A stretch of DNA of 64,000 nt from Halomicrococcus gelatinilyticus (GTDB lineage: Archaea; Halobacteriota; Halobacteria; Halobacteriales; Haladaptataceae): the NCBI GenBank assembly GCA_024227995.1, contig CP100466.1:348703-412702 (forward strand), given 5' to 3'. Shown here one piece after another: positions 8,788-16,898 of this stretch (position 1 is the first letter of the stretch; each line of letters starts with the position of its first letter). Under the pieces are notes generated by a model. That model had not been told where the DNA came from. It saw nothing but the letters and a program-made list of their open reading frames with translations, and did not search any database. Position numbers and translations under genes: made by a program.

Positions 8788-9003
8788 GTGGACACTGAAA
8801 CGCCTTCGACCCCGACCGAGCTGGCCGAGTTCTACCTGCGGACGTGCAGGGGGAACGCGGCCGTCACGACCGGGGCCTTCGAGGGGCTGATGGCGACGAC
8901 CGAGCGCCAGGGGAGTGTGACGCCCGGGGAGTTCGCAGAACTGCTCGACACCGATGCGCGTCCGATGCAGACCGAGACACGATGGTCTGTCGGTAACCCA
9001 GGC
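8788..9003 (+). pseudogene. Possible gene remnant of unknown family
   Basis: From a GTG at 8788 about 70 codons show strong haloarchaeal codon bias and read VDTETPSTPTELAEFYLRTC and LMATTERQGSVTPGEFAELL. After about 9000 the frame stays open but becomes Arg/Ser-rich and overlaps the deacetylase gene on the other strand, so the coding signal ends abruptly. I read this as a 3'-truncated small gene. The rest of 8579-9177 shows nothing else. Confidence 0.35.
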
Positions 9004-9177
9004 GACCGATCCCGTTCACGAACGTCGTGGCCGTGGCTTCGAGTCGAGGCTTCAAGTAACTCGACCGACGCAGCAAAAGGGGAGCCCACGTATCACGGGG
9101 GACGAAGAACACATCGTTCTTCATACAGGTCCGGTGCGGAGAGCCGGGTGACCCCGAGCGTGGCAAGGCGAAGTGGT

Positions 9178-10314
9178 TCACGTGTCCCCGTATCGCTTCA
9201 ATGCAGCTGCACCACCGATACCAGCAAGTGCCGCGAGCACGCCAAGTCCAAGTTGATCTGTCTCCGTCGTGGGGGGATTCGCGGTTGGTGCATTCGTCGT
9301 TGCTGACGTCGTTCGAGAGGTGGTGGTCGCGGTGATGCCGAAGTCGGAAAGTGCGGTCCGGAGCGTGACGACATCGATGTTCCGGTCCTTCGCCATCTGA
9401 ATCACCATCCGAATTCGTGATGGGGGAAGTCTCTCCTGCCACCAGCTGTGGCCGCCCAGAATACCGAGGCCGTTCTGTGATGCGATCGTATCCAGCAACG
9501 TTCCAAGTTGAGCTCTCGTGGCAGATCCTTCCCGGAACAGCATCCTGGAGAGATGGGGAAGCCGGATTTCGCTCGGTTCCATAATCTGGGGGTTTCCGCC
9601 GGCCGTGGACTCCGCGTTCGCCACAGCCGTGTAGTACTCGTCGACCATCTTCCGAGTTCGCTCCCCGTATCCGGCGTACGGCATCACGATGTTCGTCACG
9701 TTCACCCCGTAGCTCTCGAGTTGCCGTTTCGACTTTTCCAGTGCCATCCGGACGATATCTTCCGTATAATGCGTGGAGACGTCGTCACTGGCCGAAAACG
9801 ACTGTCCGACCGAGGACTCGACTCCGATGAATTTGCCCCGGTCGTCGGAGCCTTTTCCAGCGACGGTGACGGTCGTCGACCGGGAACCATCGCTGACGAC
9901 GAGTGTGTCGTCTGGAAAACTCCCGTGAAAGTTCTCCTCTACGTAGATTCTTCGATCGGCGGCTGCGATGTCGCGCGTGACCGTAACAGGTCCCAGCATC
10001 CGGTGTTTGACAGAATGCGACATGACCTCCCACCCTTCGTCCGCGAGTTCCTGCAGTTGGTCCGCACTCACGTTCCCGCTTTCCCCGACGTACGACGAGG
10101 GAACGGCCGAACAGGCTGGGACGCCCTCCTTGCGATGAGCTCGCTGATAGGTGTGGGTGTAATCCTCGACGGGGCCGTCGTCGTACGTGAACACCAGTTT
10201 CCCATCTGGAGGAGCAGCCGTGGCCGACATTCCGGTCACCGGTATCGCTCCTGCGACAGCCAGCCCGTTTTCGAGCACCGCCCGGCGTGTCGCCGAGTTC
10301 GGACCGTCGCTCAT
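9178..10314 (-). CDS. Secreted polysaccharide deacetylase family protein
   Basis: A 378-residue protein from MSDGPNSATRRAVLENG, with a twin-arginine-like signal. The NodB fold is marked by the metal/catalytic Asp pair in LVFTYDDGP (~residue 45) and the metal-binding HSVKH in EVMSHSVKHRM. A later segment (IVMPYAGYGERTRKM) matches the deacetylase core. The C-terminus has a Thr-rich stretch and a hydrophobic helix (LGLGVLAALAGIGGAA) followed by KRYGDT. That resembles an archaeosortase-type tail without the PGF triplet. It probably acts on cell-surface or extracellular polysaccharide; the substrate is unknown. About 100 residues (DTLVVSDGSRSTTVTVAGKG) are inserted in the core. Confidence 0.8.
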   Translation of the reverse strand: MSDGPNSATRRAVLENGLAVAGAIPVTGMSATAAPPDGKLVFTYDDGPVEDYTHTYQRAHRKEGVPACSAVPSSYVGESGNVSADQLQELADEGWEVMSHSVKHRMLGPVTVTRDIAAADRRIYVEENFHGSFPDDTLVVSDGSRSTTVTVAGKGSDDRGKFIGVESSVGQSFSASDDVSTHYTEDIVRMALEKSKRQLESYGVNVTNIVMPYAGYGERTRKMVDEYYTAVANAESTAGGNPQIMEPSEIRLPHLSRMLFREGSATRAQLGTLLDTIASQNGLGILGGHSWWQERLPPSRIRMVIQMAKDRNIDVVTLRTALSDFGITATTTSRTTSATTNAPTANPPTTETDQLGLGVLAALAGIGGAAALKRYGDT

Positions 10315-10721
10315 CGTTGCTCCCTTCGCGTAGCATCGGCACACTCGCTCGTCCGAAGCGACTGCAGCATGCGCGTTCGGTCGGCGATCTGGCTGCTCGG
10401 TGGCCAGGTGGCAGCGACACTGTTCGCTGTCGAAGTCCCGGCTTCCGCAGCGCTCTCCCAGCCCGACCACTCGAGGGCATCCGCCAGAAAGCCTGGCAAG
10501 GATCTCTTGCGGTCTTCGGTCACTGTATCGACTCTGTACGTTTGCTCACAGGCCCTACCCGGCAGCTGCTTGGTATCCCCCGTGCCGACACTGGACGGGT
10601 GCATCAGTATGTTTCCACGTAACGTCGAGCCGGTGTTTGTTATGACGATGATACACCTCTACAAGGAGATCGTTCCAGGGAGGGGTATCACCACAGGGAT
10701 TCGCCGACATCGCTGCTGCGC

Positions 10722-10862
10722 ACTGTCTCGAGCTCGATGTGTCCGTCGCCCGCGTCCCTGTACCACTCACGCTGCTTGTCTGTCCGTTCTAACCGGGACT
10801 GGAACAGCGCGGACAGCGTTGGCTCGCTACGAAAGACCCGGAAACGGAGCACCACACGGTAG
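10722..10862 (+). pseudogene. tnpB: Decayed 3' end of an IS200/IS605-type tnpB
   Basis: Read in the frame of 10722-10862, the sequence gives ..MCPSPASLYHSRCLSVRS then NRDWNSADSVGSL and a stop at 10860. The NRDWNSA block and preceding cysteines match the end of the TnpB zinc finger ((D/N)RDWNSALN in haloarchaeal copies), with mutated spacing. No upstream RuvC part is readable. Two hairpins follow immediately (10872-10908), as in the right ends of these elements. I regard it as a dead fragment. Confidence 0.5.
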
Positions 10863-10871
10863 TCGGAGGAA

Positions 10872-10925
10872 CGCTACAGCGGTAGCGAGGCGAAAGCCCA
10901 CGTAAAGCCGTGGGAGGAGGTCGAA
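10872..10925 (+). ncRNA. Hairpin pair resembling an IS200/IS605 right end / ωRNA remnant
   Basis: Two perfect inverted repeats stand close together: CGCTAC-AGCG-GTAGCG, then CCCACG-TAAAGC-CGTGGG, followed by AGGAGGTC. In haloarchaeal tnpB loci the 3' end carries a comparable hairpin and GAGGA-type tail, and a short sense RNA overlaps it. The assignment as an RNA remnant is by analogy; expression is unknown. Confidence 0.4.
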
Positions 10926-11225
10926 GTCTGACTACCGGGGACAACTCGTACTAACGGAGAGAGCAGACCGAATGCGTCCACCGTGACTCAGATGCGTTCA
11001 GAACTCGAGGGCAACGTCCTCACGGGATGGCGTTTGGGCTAGTACTCTCGGACCTCGAGGGCAGGGATTCGCTCGAAAGCCGAGATAGGTAGTGGCGAGA
11101 TTCACACCGGTCCTGGAGAACTGGTCGACTACACTGACTGCTCATAGCGCGGACTCGCTCGTCACGGCGAAACACCGGATTGAAACGACTGGTCGTGAAA
11201 GGTTGTCACATACGGAACGCCGCCG

Positions 11226-12233
11226 ATGACCGAATCCGACCAGCCTCCGTCACCTGACCGCCTGACTGAACTCTTGGAAGATGGGGCCCACGAGGAGGCC
11301 GTGGCGTGTCTCGACCGGCTGGATACGGCCGACGCCGACGGACGCAAGCGTGCGCTACGTGCGGCCCGGAGCCTGGCCGAGGAACGACCGCGGGTCTTCG
11401 ACGGACTCGCGGCTCCGCTCACGACGTTTCTGACCGACGACGATCGTGCGGTCAGACTGACGACCGGCAAGTTGTTCGTCACGCTTGCCCGGTCAGAGCC
11501 GGCTGTCGTCGTGCCGGTCGTCGGATCGCTCGCTGCCCGGTTGGCCGACGACGAGGAGTTCTACTACGTCCGTGCGCGGTGTGCCGAAGCGCTCGGGTAC
11601 GTCGCGCTCGAACGTCCCGGGGAGGTCGGCGACCCGGAGATACTGGCGGACTTCCGTGTCGGGCTGTCGTTCGACGAACCGGAGGTCAAAGAGAAGCTAG
11701 CCAAGGCGTTGGCGTACGTCGCGCTGGGTGATCCGGGCCGGCTCCGACACCAGGTTCCGTCGCTGGCCGAGCATCTCGACGACGGGGGCACACTCGTCCG
11801 GTATCATCTCTGTACGGCACTTGTGGTGGTCGGCTGTGAGCGTCCGGAGAAGCTGTCCGGGACGGAAGACGCGCTCCGGGAACGACTGACCGACGAGAGT
11901 CCGTACGTCCAGGGGCGGGCGGCGGAGGCTCTCGCCCTGCTCGCGCAGTCCCGGGCGGCGGTCGACTCGGTTCCCGAACTCGACGGCATCGACGCGGTGG
12001 ACGACGACACCCCGTCGTTCCTGGCCGACCGCGTGCGATTCGCCCGGAGGGTGCTGGAAGATGGCGACCAGTCGGTGCCGGATGGTCTCGGGACCGTCGA
12101 CGCCGTTCGAGCCGGGACAGACGACGTCGTCGCGGAGATGAAGTCGCACGACGGCGACGACTGTCCGCACTGCGGAGTCGAACTGCCACCGGGTGGGCCG
12201 CCGATGTGTCCGCGTTGCGGAGCGCCTCGCTGA
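11226..12233 (+). CDS. HEAT-repeat protein with C-terminal zinc ribbon
   Basis: This 335-residue protein is mostly α-helical repeats of ~40 residues, such as DDDRAVRLTTGKLFVTLAR, EEFYYVRARCAEALGYVALE, EPEVKEKLAKALAYVALG and ESPYVQGRAAEALALLAQ. It ends in CPHCGVELPPGGPPMCPRCG, a four-cysteine zinc ribbon (last ~25 residues). The HEAT part suggests a protein-binding scaffold. It ends 61 bases upstream of the iron-regulated lipoprotein gene, but boxes and a promoter lie between them, so cotranscription is doubtful. Similar haloarchaeal HEAT proteins occur widely; no specific partner can be named. Confidence 0.75.
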   Translation: MTESDQPPSPDRLTELLEDGAHEEAVACLDRLDTADADGRKRALRAARSLAEERPRVFDGLAAPLTTFLTDDDRAVRLTTGKLFVTLARSEPAVVVPVVGSLAARLADDEEFYYVRARCAEALGYVALERPGEVGDPEILADFRVGLSFDEPEVKEKLAKALAYVALGDPGRLRHQVPSLAEHLDDGGTLVRYHLCTALVVVGCERPEKLSGTEDALRERLTDESPYVQGRAAEALALLAQSRAAVDSVPELDGIDAVDDDTPSFLADRVRFARRVLEDGDQSVPDGLGTVDAVRAGTDDVVAEMKSHDGDDCPHCGVELPPGGPPMCPRCGAPR

Positions 12234-12237
12234 ATGG

Positions 12238-12288
12238 TTTAGGCCGGCCTAAAGTCCGGAAGTGTTTTGTGTTATTAGGCGAGCCTAA
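12238..12288 (+). promoter_or_regulatory. Tandem perfect iron boxes upstream of the second iron-binding lipoprotein
   Basis: TTTAGGCCGGCCTAAA at 12238-12253 is a perfect 16-base palindrome. TTAGGCGAGCCTAA at 12275-12288 is a second strong copy ending 5 bases before the ATG. Their placement over and just downstream of a promoter fits repression by the DtxR-type regulator at 2309. Confidence 0.8.
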
Positions 12289-12293
12289 AAACC

Positions 12294-13493
12294 ATGTCGA
12301 GCGAACAAACGGAACGCGAGGCACCGACGCGGCGTGATTACATCAGGTACGGCGGCGCGGTCGTCGCTGGCGGCTTCTTCGCGGGCTGTTCGAGCGACAA
12401 CTCCACGCCCGGGACCGATTCGACAGACACTGGCGCTGCTACTTCGACGGAGACCAGGACGACGACGGAAGGTGAATCCTCCACCGTCGAGATGGCGCCA
12501 GTCGGGGAGGTCACCTTCGAGTCGACCCCCCGGACGTGGCTCCCCTACGGTGGTGACTACGCCGACATGGGGGTCGCCCTCGGTCGAGCAGACGGGATGC
12601 TTGGCATCGGACAGGCCGGCGAGTACTACACTGACCCCTACGAGGAACTGCCTGGTGTGAGCGTCGACGAGGACGAGATAGCGGCGAACGACCTCGTCGA
12701 GGCCGGGATGTCCAAAGAGCTATTCTACGAGCTCGACAGCGACGTCCACGTCATCGATCCGGGGATGCTGCGCAACTGGTTCGACTGGAGCGACGGCGAC
12801 ATCAGGGAGATCCGCGAAAACGTGGCGCCGTTCCTCGGCAACATGATATTCCGGCGGTCCGATAGCTGGCACGACTACCGGTACTACACGCTCTATCAGG
12901 CCTTCGAGAAGATGGCCGCGCTCTTCGGAGAACGCGACCGCTTCGAGGCCCTGAAATCACTCCACGACGAGTTCATCGCCGACGTACAATCACGGCTGCC
13001 TCCTGCCGCCGAGCGACCGAACGTCTTTCTCACCTACGAGGGGAAGGACGAGCCAGAGACGTTCTCGCCGTACCGACTCAACGACGCGGGTACGAGCAAG
13101 AAACAGTGGAACGACCTCGGGGTCAGCGACGCGCTCGCCGGTACCGGTATCGAGAACCTGAGCACGGAAAACCGGGGCGAGCTCGACTACGAGAACCTGC
13201 TCACCATCGACCCGGACGTGCTTCTGATCCGGGGCCACGAGGACAAATCGGCCGCGGAGTTCCGGGACGTCGTCCTCGGATACATGGAAGAACACCCGGT
13301 AGCGAGCGAACTGACGGCCGTCCAGAACCGGCGGGTGTACCGGGGCGGATACCTCCGGCAGGGGCCGATCCACAACCTGTTCCTGACGGAACGCGCCGCG
13401 AAGCAACTCTACCCCGACGTCTTCGGCGAGGTAACCGCTGACGAACGACTGTTCGACCGCCAGCGAGTCGCCGACATCGTCAACGGGGCGTAG
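12294..13493 (+). CDS. Iron-chelate ABC transporter substrate-binding lipoprotein (paralogue)
   Basis: A 399-residue paralogue of the product at 3717. It has a twin-arginine lipoprotein signal (RRDYIRYGG..FFAGC), a Thr-rich linker, the shared VEMAPVGEVTFESTPRTWLPYGG start of the binding domain, and FLTERAAKQLYPD near the end. The binding lobes differ clearly (e.g. EVAPF-type loops replaced by NVAPFLGNMIFRR), so a different ferric chelate is possible. No transporter subunits lie next to it. Strong tandem iron boxes sit directly upstream. Confidence 0.85.
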   Translation: MSSEQTEREAPTRRDYIRYGGAVVAGGFFAGCSSDNSTPGTDSTDTGAATSTETRTTTEGESSTVEMAPVGEVTFESTPRTWLPYGGDYADMGVALGRADGMLGIGQAGEYYTDPYEELPGVSVDEDEIAANDLVEAGMSKELFYELDSDVHVIDPGMLRNWFDWSDGDIREIRENVAPFLGNMIFRRSDSWHDYRYYTLYQAFEKMAALFGERDRFEALKSLHDEFIADVQSRLPPAAERPNVFLTYEGKDEPETFSPYRLNDAGTSKKQWNDLGVSDALAGTGIENLSTENRGELDYENLLTIDPDVLLIRGHEDKSAAEFRDVVLGYMEEHPVASELTAVQNRRVYRGGYLRQGPIHNLFLTERAAKQLYPDVFGEVTADERLFDRQRVADIVNGA

Positions 13494-13570
13494 TCTACGA
13501 CGTAGTTCGCTTCGCTCGCTCCTCGAGGCCGGGGCCCCCTCGAATCACGTCGACTGGGAGAGGACCAGGC

Positions 13571-13948
13571 TCACCCCGCCGTCCCGACGACGTCGTCCTC
13601 GGGTTGCCACAGCGAGTACGGTCCCGTCCCGAGCGCGACGATACCGAGCGACCCCAGCAGGACGACGACGTTGAGCGGGTTCACGCCGGCGGTGGCGATG
13701 GCGACGACCATGACGACGGCGAGCGCGGCCGCGGCGACCCGACCGGCGAAGCCGAGCACGAGCATGACGAGCGCCGCCACCTCGACGGCTCCCACGAGCA
13801 CGACGGTCAACTCGGGTGCGGGAAGCCCGAGACTCGCGAAGAAGTCGACCTGGCCGCGGTAGTCGAGGAACTTGCCCGTCGCCGGTGTGGCGACGACTAT
13901 CGCGACTACCGCCCGGAGGACGAGCGGAAGAAAACGTGTCGCCACCAT
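13571..13948 (-). CDS. DoxX-family membrane protein
   Basis: This 125-residue protein has four hydrophobic helices and the DoxX-type start FLPLVLRAVVAIVVATPATGKFLDY. Asp/Gly-containing turns such as FFASLGLPAPELTVVLVGAVEV follow, typical of the family. DoxX proteins are quinone- or redox-associated membrane proteins, but function varies. It begins immediately after the stop of the aldo/keto reductase gene (no gap), so the two are cotranscribed. Confidence 0.75.
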   Translation of the reverse strand: MVATRFLPLVLRAVVAIVVATPATGKFLDYRGQVDFFASLGLPAPELTVVLVGAVEVAALVMLVLGFAGRVAAAALAVVMVVAIATAGVNPLNVVVLLGSLGIVALGTGPYSLWQPEDDVVGTAG

Positions 13949-14767
13949 CTACACCCCCAGTCTCCCGCGCAGCATCGACACGCCGGTCCGGACGCGCGAC
14001 GGCCGCTCGACGAGCGCCATCTCCGTCTCCGTCAGGGAGAAGTCGAACACGTCCAGATTCTGTTCCAGGTGGTCGCGCGACGTCGCCTTCGGGATGGCCA
14101 CCACGCCGTCGTGCTGGACGACCCAGCGCAGTGCGACCTGGGCGGGGGTCTTACCGTACTTGCGCCCGATCTGGGTCAGGACGTGGTCGTCGACGAGGCC
14201 GCCGTGGGCGAGCGGGCTGTACGCCGTCAGCAGCACGTCCGCCTCGCGACAGTAGTCGAGCAGTTCCGTCTGCGGGTTGAACGGGTGGAACTGCACCTGG
14301 TCGGCGACGGCGGGTGCCCGCGAGACCCTGCGGGCCGTCTGCAACTGGTCGCGGTCGAAGTTGCTCACCCCGACGTGGCGGGTCGCGCCCTCGTCGCGCA
14401 GGTCCGACAGCGCACCCATCACCTCCGCCGTCGACGCGAGCGGGTTCGGCCAGTGTATCAGCAGCAGGTCGACGTAGTCGGTGCCGAGTCGCGCGAGGCT
14501 CTCGTGCACCGACCCGCGGATGGCGTCCGCGCTGCGGTGCATCGGCCGGACCTTCGTCGTCAGGAACACCTCCTCGCGGTCGACGTCGGCGGCGGCGATC
14601 GCCCGGCCGACGTCGCGTTCGTTGTCGTACGCCTGTGCGGTGTCGACGTGCCGGTAGCCGAGCGCCAGCGCCGTAGCCACTGCGTTCCGGCAGGTTCGCC
14701 CGCTGGTCCGCCAGGTCCCCAGCCCCACGACCGGCACATCCTGGCCGTCGACCGTCTCGTACTCCAT
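13949..14767 (-). CDS. Aldo/keto reductase
   Basis: A 272-residue TIM-barrel oxidoreductase starting MEYETVDGQDVPVVGLGTW. The family signatures are present: GYRHVDTAQAYDNERDVGRAI with the catalytic Asp and Tyr, LLIHWPNP with the His, and the NADPH-binding end IPKATSRDHLEQNLDVFDF. The catalytic Lys lies in VFLTTKV. An upstream in-frame start at 14794 would add nine residues of weaker coding character. It should reduce aldehydes or ketones with NAD(P)H in the cytoplasm. It forms a unit with the DoxX gene downstream. Confidence 0.85.
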   Translation of the reverse strand: MEYETVDGQDVPVVGLGTWRTSGRTCRNAVATALALGYRHVDTAQAYDNERDVGRAIAAADVDREEVFLTTKVRPMHRSADAIRGSVHESLARLGTDYVDLLLIHWPNPLASTAEVMGALSDLRDEGATRHVGVSNFDRDQLQTARRVSRAPAVADQVQFHPFNPQTELLDYCREADVLLTAYSPLAHGGLVDDHVLTQIGRKYGKTPAQVALRWVVQHDGVVAIPKATSRDHLEQNLDVFDFSLTETEMALVERPSRVRTGVSMLRGRLGV

Positions 14768-14982
14768 ACGTCGGGAGTCGACGCGGACCGACAAATAGCG
14801 AGTGGCGGCTGTGCCGAGGAGCCGTCAGTGCGCGGTGAAGGGTGCGCCACCGCACACACCCTCGTCCGACGCCGCAGCTACAGCGCCAGTCACCGCACCT
14901 TCAGCACCCCGCACACCCACAGCGTTCGCGTCGCCGGTCGGGCCGCGCTCCTTATTCTGCTCGCGCACCAACAGGTGACAGG

Positions 14983-15639
14983 ATGTCCGTCATCGCCACG
15001 TTCTACCTCGAAACCCCGGTCCTCCGGCGAGCCCTGCGGGACGTCCCCGACATCTCCGTCTCCGTCGAACAGCAGACCGCGACGGACGCGTCGGCGACGA
15101 CGATGGTCTTCTGGGCGAGCGACGGCGACTTCGCGGCGTTCGAGGACGGTCTCGACGCCGACCCGACGGTGACGGACCCGACGCTCCTCGCCGACGTCGA
15201 CGGGACGCGGCTGTACCAGGTGCGGCTGACGGAGGAAGGCGAGGAGGTCGTCACCTACCAGAGCTGGGCGAACCTCGGCGCGGTCTTCCTCTCGTCGGAG
15301 CGGGCGGGCGACGGCTGGCAGGTCCAGCTCCGGTTCCCCGACCAGGAGAGCGTCCAGGAGTACGTCTCGTTCTGCCGGGAGAACGGCCTCACGCTGGAGC
15401 TCGAACAGATACACAGCGCCGACAGTCGCGGCCGCGACGCGCTCCCACTCACCGACCTCCAGCGCGAGACGCTGCTCACCGCGGTCGAGATGGGGTACTT
15501 CTCGGTGCCCCGCGAGGCCTCGGCGGAGGACCTGGCCGAGCGCCTCGACGTCTCCCACCAGGCCGTCTCGGAGCGGCTTCGACGCGGTACCGAAGCGCTC
15601 GTCACCGCCACCATCGGCGAACCGGCGGACGCCGAGTGA
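14983..15639 (+). CDS. Bacterio-opsin-activator-type HTH regulator
   Basis: This 218-residue protein has the Bat architecture. An N-terminal ~150-residue β-rich sensor-like domain (VIATFYLETPVLRRALRDVPDISVSVEQ) is followed by a C-terminal HTH_10 domain. The latter reads LTDLQRETLLTAVEMGYFSVPREASAEDLAERLDVSHQAVSERLRRG. A TATA-like CTTATTCTG at 14951-14959 places transcription just before this ATG, favouring it over the upstream in-frame start. Haloarchaea carry many such regulators; its target is unknown. Confidence 0.85.
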   Translation: MSVIATFYLETPVLRRALRDVPDISVSVEQQTATDASATTMVFWASDGDFAAFEDGLDADPTVTDPTLLADVDGTRLYQVRLTEEGEEVVTYQSWANLGAVFLSSERAGDGWQVQLRFPDQESVQEYVSFCRENGLTLELEQIHSADSRGRDALPLTDLQRETLLTAVEMGYFSVPREASAEDLAERLDVSHQAVSERLRRGTEALVTATIGEPADAE

Positions 15640-15741
15640 GGTGGAACGTGGTGCTCCGGTGCCACGAGTCGCGGTCGTGAGGACTGCTGGCAGAGCAGGA
15701 CGGGAGGGAGCGGGGCGGGGCGACTCCGGTCACGCCAGTCC

Positions 15742-16026
15742 TCACGCGGGGGCTTTCCTCGGACCGGCCGACGGTTGCGTCGGGAACGTCGTCCGCCTGC
15801 GGACGCCGACAGCACTACTGACCCACCCGGTCGGCCGGTCCCCGACCGTCCAGGCGACCAGTTGCGCGTCCGATGCGTGGTCGCCATCCCCGTGCTGGGC
15901 GGGACCGTACGCCTCCCGAACGGCCACCCCGGGGGTCGACGGCCGTTCGTGCCGTCGCTGGCCGTACATCTCGCGCAGGTCGTCGACCGGGTCGGCGGCG
16001 TCATCCGGGAGCTGGACGTCCTTCAT
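15742..16026 (-). CDS. Small hypothetical protein
   Basis: From MKDVQLPDDAADPVDDLREM this frame encodes 94 acidic residues with good haloarchaeal codon bias in the first two thirds. The last ~20 residues (RRRTTFPTQPSAGPRKAPA) look less convincing. No domain is recognised. It may be longer or shorter than annotated; the extension to 16254 is rejected because it overlaps the next gene. Confidence 0.45.
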   Translation of the reverse strand: MKDVQLPDDAADPVDDLREMYGQRRHERPSTPGVAVREAYGPAQHGDGDHASDAQLVAWTVGDRPTGWVSSAVGVRRRTTFPTQPSAGPRKAPA

Positions 16027-16129
16027 GGGAGCAGACGTAGTTCGGCTATCCGCAAGACGTCGTCCCCTGGTAGCGCAAGCCCCCCAAGTAGGGTACGAAG
16101 CGGGACGGCAGACCCCCGTCGACCGGCGG

Positions 16130-16447
16130 TCAGTCCAGGCTGTCCAGACAGTCCCCGCAGTAGTCGGCGTAGCGCGGGTTCGGCTGGCCACAGTCCGGAC
16201 AGCGCACGGTGCCGACGTCGCTCGACGCGACGGAGTCCGCGGCGGGCCCGCCACCGACGGCCGTGCGGAAGAAGCGTTCGGGGATCGGCCCGTCGGAGAA
16301 CCGGCCGGACTCTCCGTTCAACGTGCGGTTGACGAGGTTGTCGTTGCGAAGGGCCATCAGCCCTCGCCAGAGGCCGAGAAACAGAATCGTCGGCGCGACG
16401 ACGAGCACGCCCGCGACGACGAGGCGGAATACGATTTCGGCGTTCAC
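16130..16447 (-). CDS. Membrane protein with C-terminal zinc ribbon
   Basis: A 105-residue protein starting from GTG. The N-terminal helix VFRLVVAGVLVVAPTILFLGLW anchors it. The C-terminus has a double CxxC finger, CPDCGQPNPRYADYCGDCLD. A TATA-like AGAATTAAC on the minus strand near 16470 indicates a leaderless start. Together with the neighbouring gene it makes two consecutive anchor-plus-zinc-ribbon proteins. Function unknown. Confidence 0.7.
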   Translation of the reverse strand: MNAEIVFRLVVAGVLVVAPTILFLGLWRGLMALRNDNLVNRTLNGESGRFSDGPIPERFFRTAVGGGPAADSVASSDVGTVRCPDCGQPNPRYADYCGDCLDSLD

Positions 16448-16498
16448 AGACGGACGTATACGCTGAACGGTTAATTCTTTTAGGAATCGCGACCGCGG

Positions 16499-16855
16499 TC
16501 ACCACTCCTCGTCGCTGGCGACCGGGTCGCGCGTCTCGCAGTGCGGACAGCGGTTCCGGTAGCGCTCCAGGTCGGTGCCGCAGTAGCGACACGTGTACTC
16601 GCCGTCAGGCACCGACGTGCCGGACGCACCGCGGCGGTCGAACGCGCCGGCCCGGAACGCCAGTACGCCGCCGACGATGGCGAGGCCTGCGACGACCGCG
16701 ACGACGACCGGTCCGCCGACCCCGTCGGGGACGACCTGCGTCCCGCCGAGGCCGCCGCCCCGGAGGAAGCGTCCGCCGGTGGACAGCACGACGAGCAACA
16801 GCAGGAGTCGGACGAGACGGCGCCTGCCCGGCCCCCGGTTTCCCCTCGGTTGCAT
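16499..16855 (-). CDS. Membrane protein with C-terminal zinc ribbon
   Basis: This 118-residue protein has a basic N-terminus (RGNRGPGRRRLVRLLLLLVV). One or two helices follow (VVVAVVAGLAIVGGVLAFRAG), then a zinc ribbon YTCRYCGTDLERYRNRCPHCE. The architecture parallels the gene at 16130, about 50 bases downstream. The zinc ribbon should face the cytoplasm if the Arg-rich N-terminus follows the positive-inside rule. No function can be given. Confidence 0.65.
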   Translation of the reverse strand: MQPRGNRGPGRRRLVRLLLLLVVLSTGGRFLRGGGLGGTQVVPDGVGGPVVVAVVAGLAIVGGVLAFRAGAFDRRGASGTSVPDGEYTCRYCGTDLERYRNRCPHCETRDPVASDEEW

Positions 16856-16898
16856 GGTCGTGCTCGGGGTCGAGCGAAGATAAGGCTTCGGCGGCGGC

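Larger units (their letters stand above)
10315..11225. other. Gene-poor region containing a decayed tnpB 3' end
   Basis: About 910 bases without an intact gene. The only structure I can support is the tnpB remnant and its hairpins at 10720-10925. The flanks contain short open frames with poor codon bias. Confidence 0.5.

Noticed and set aside
9508..10905. A 465-residue plus-strand open frame
   Set aside because: Mostly the antisense of the polysaccharide deacetylase. Only its last part is relevant, as the tnpB remnant read in another frame.
14842..14982. Longer start for the Bat-type regulator
   Set aside because: The added residues are Pro/Arg/His-rich, and a TATA-like element lies within this stretch.
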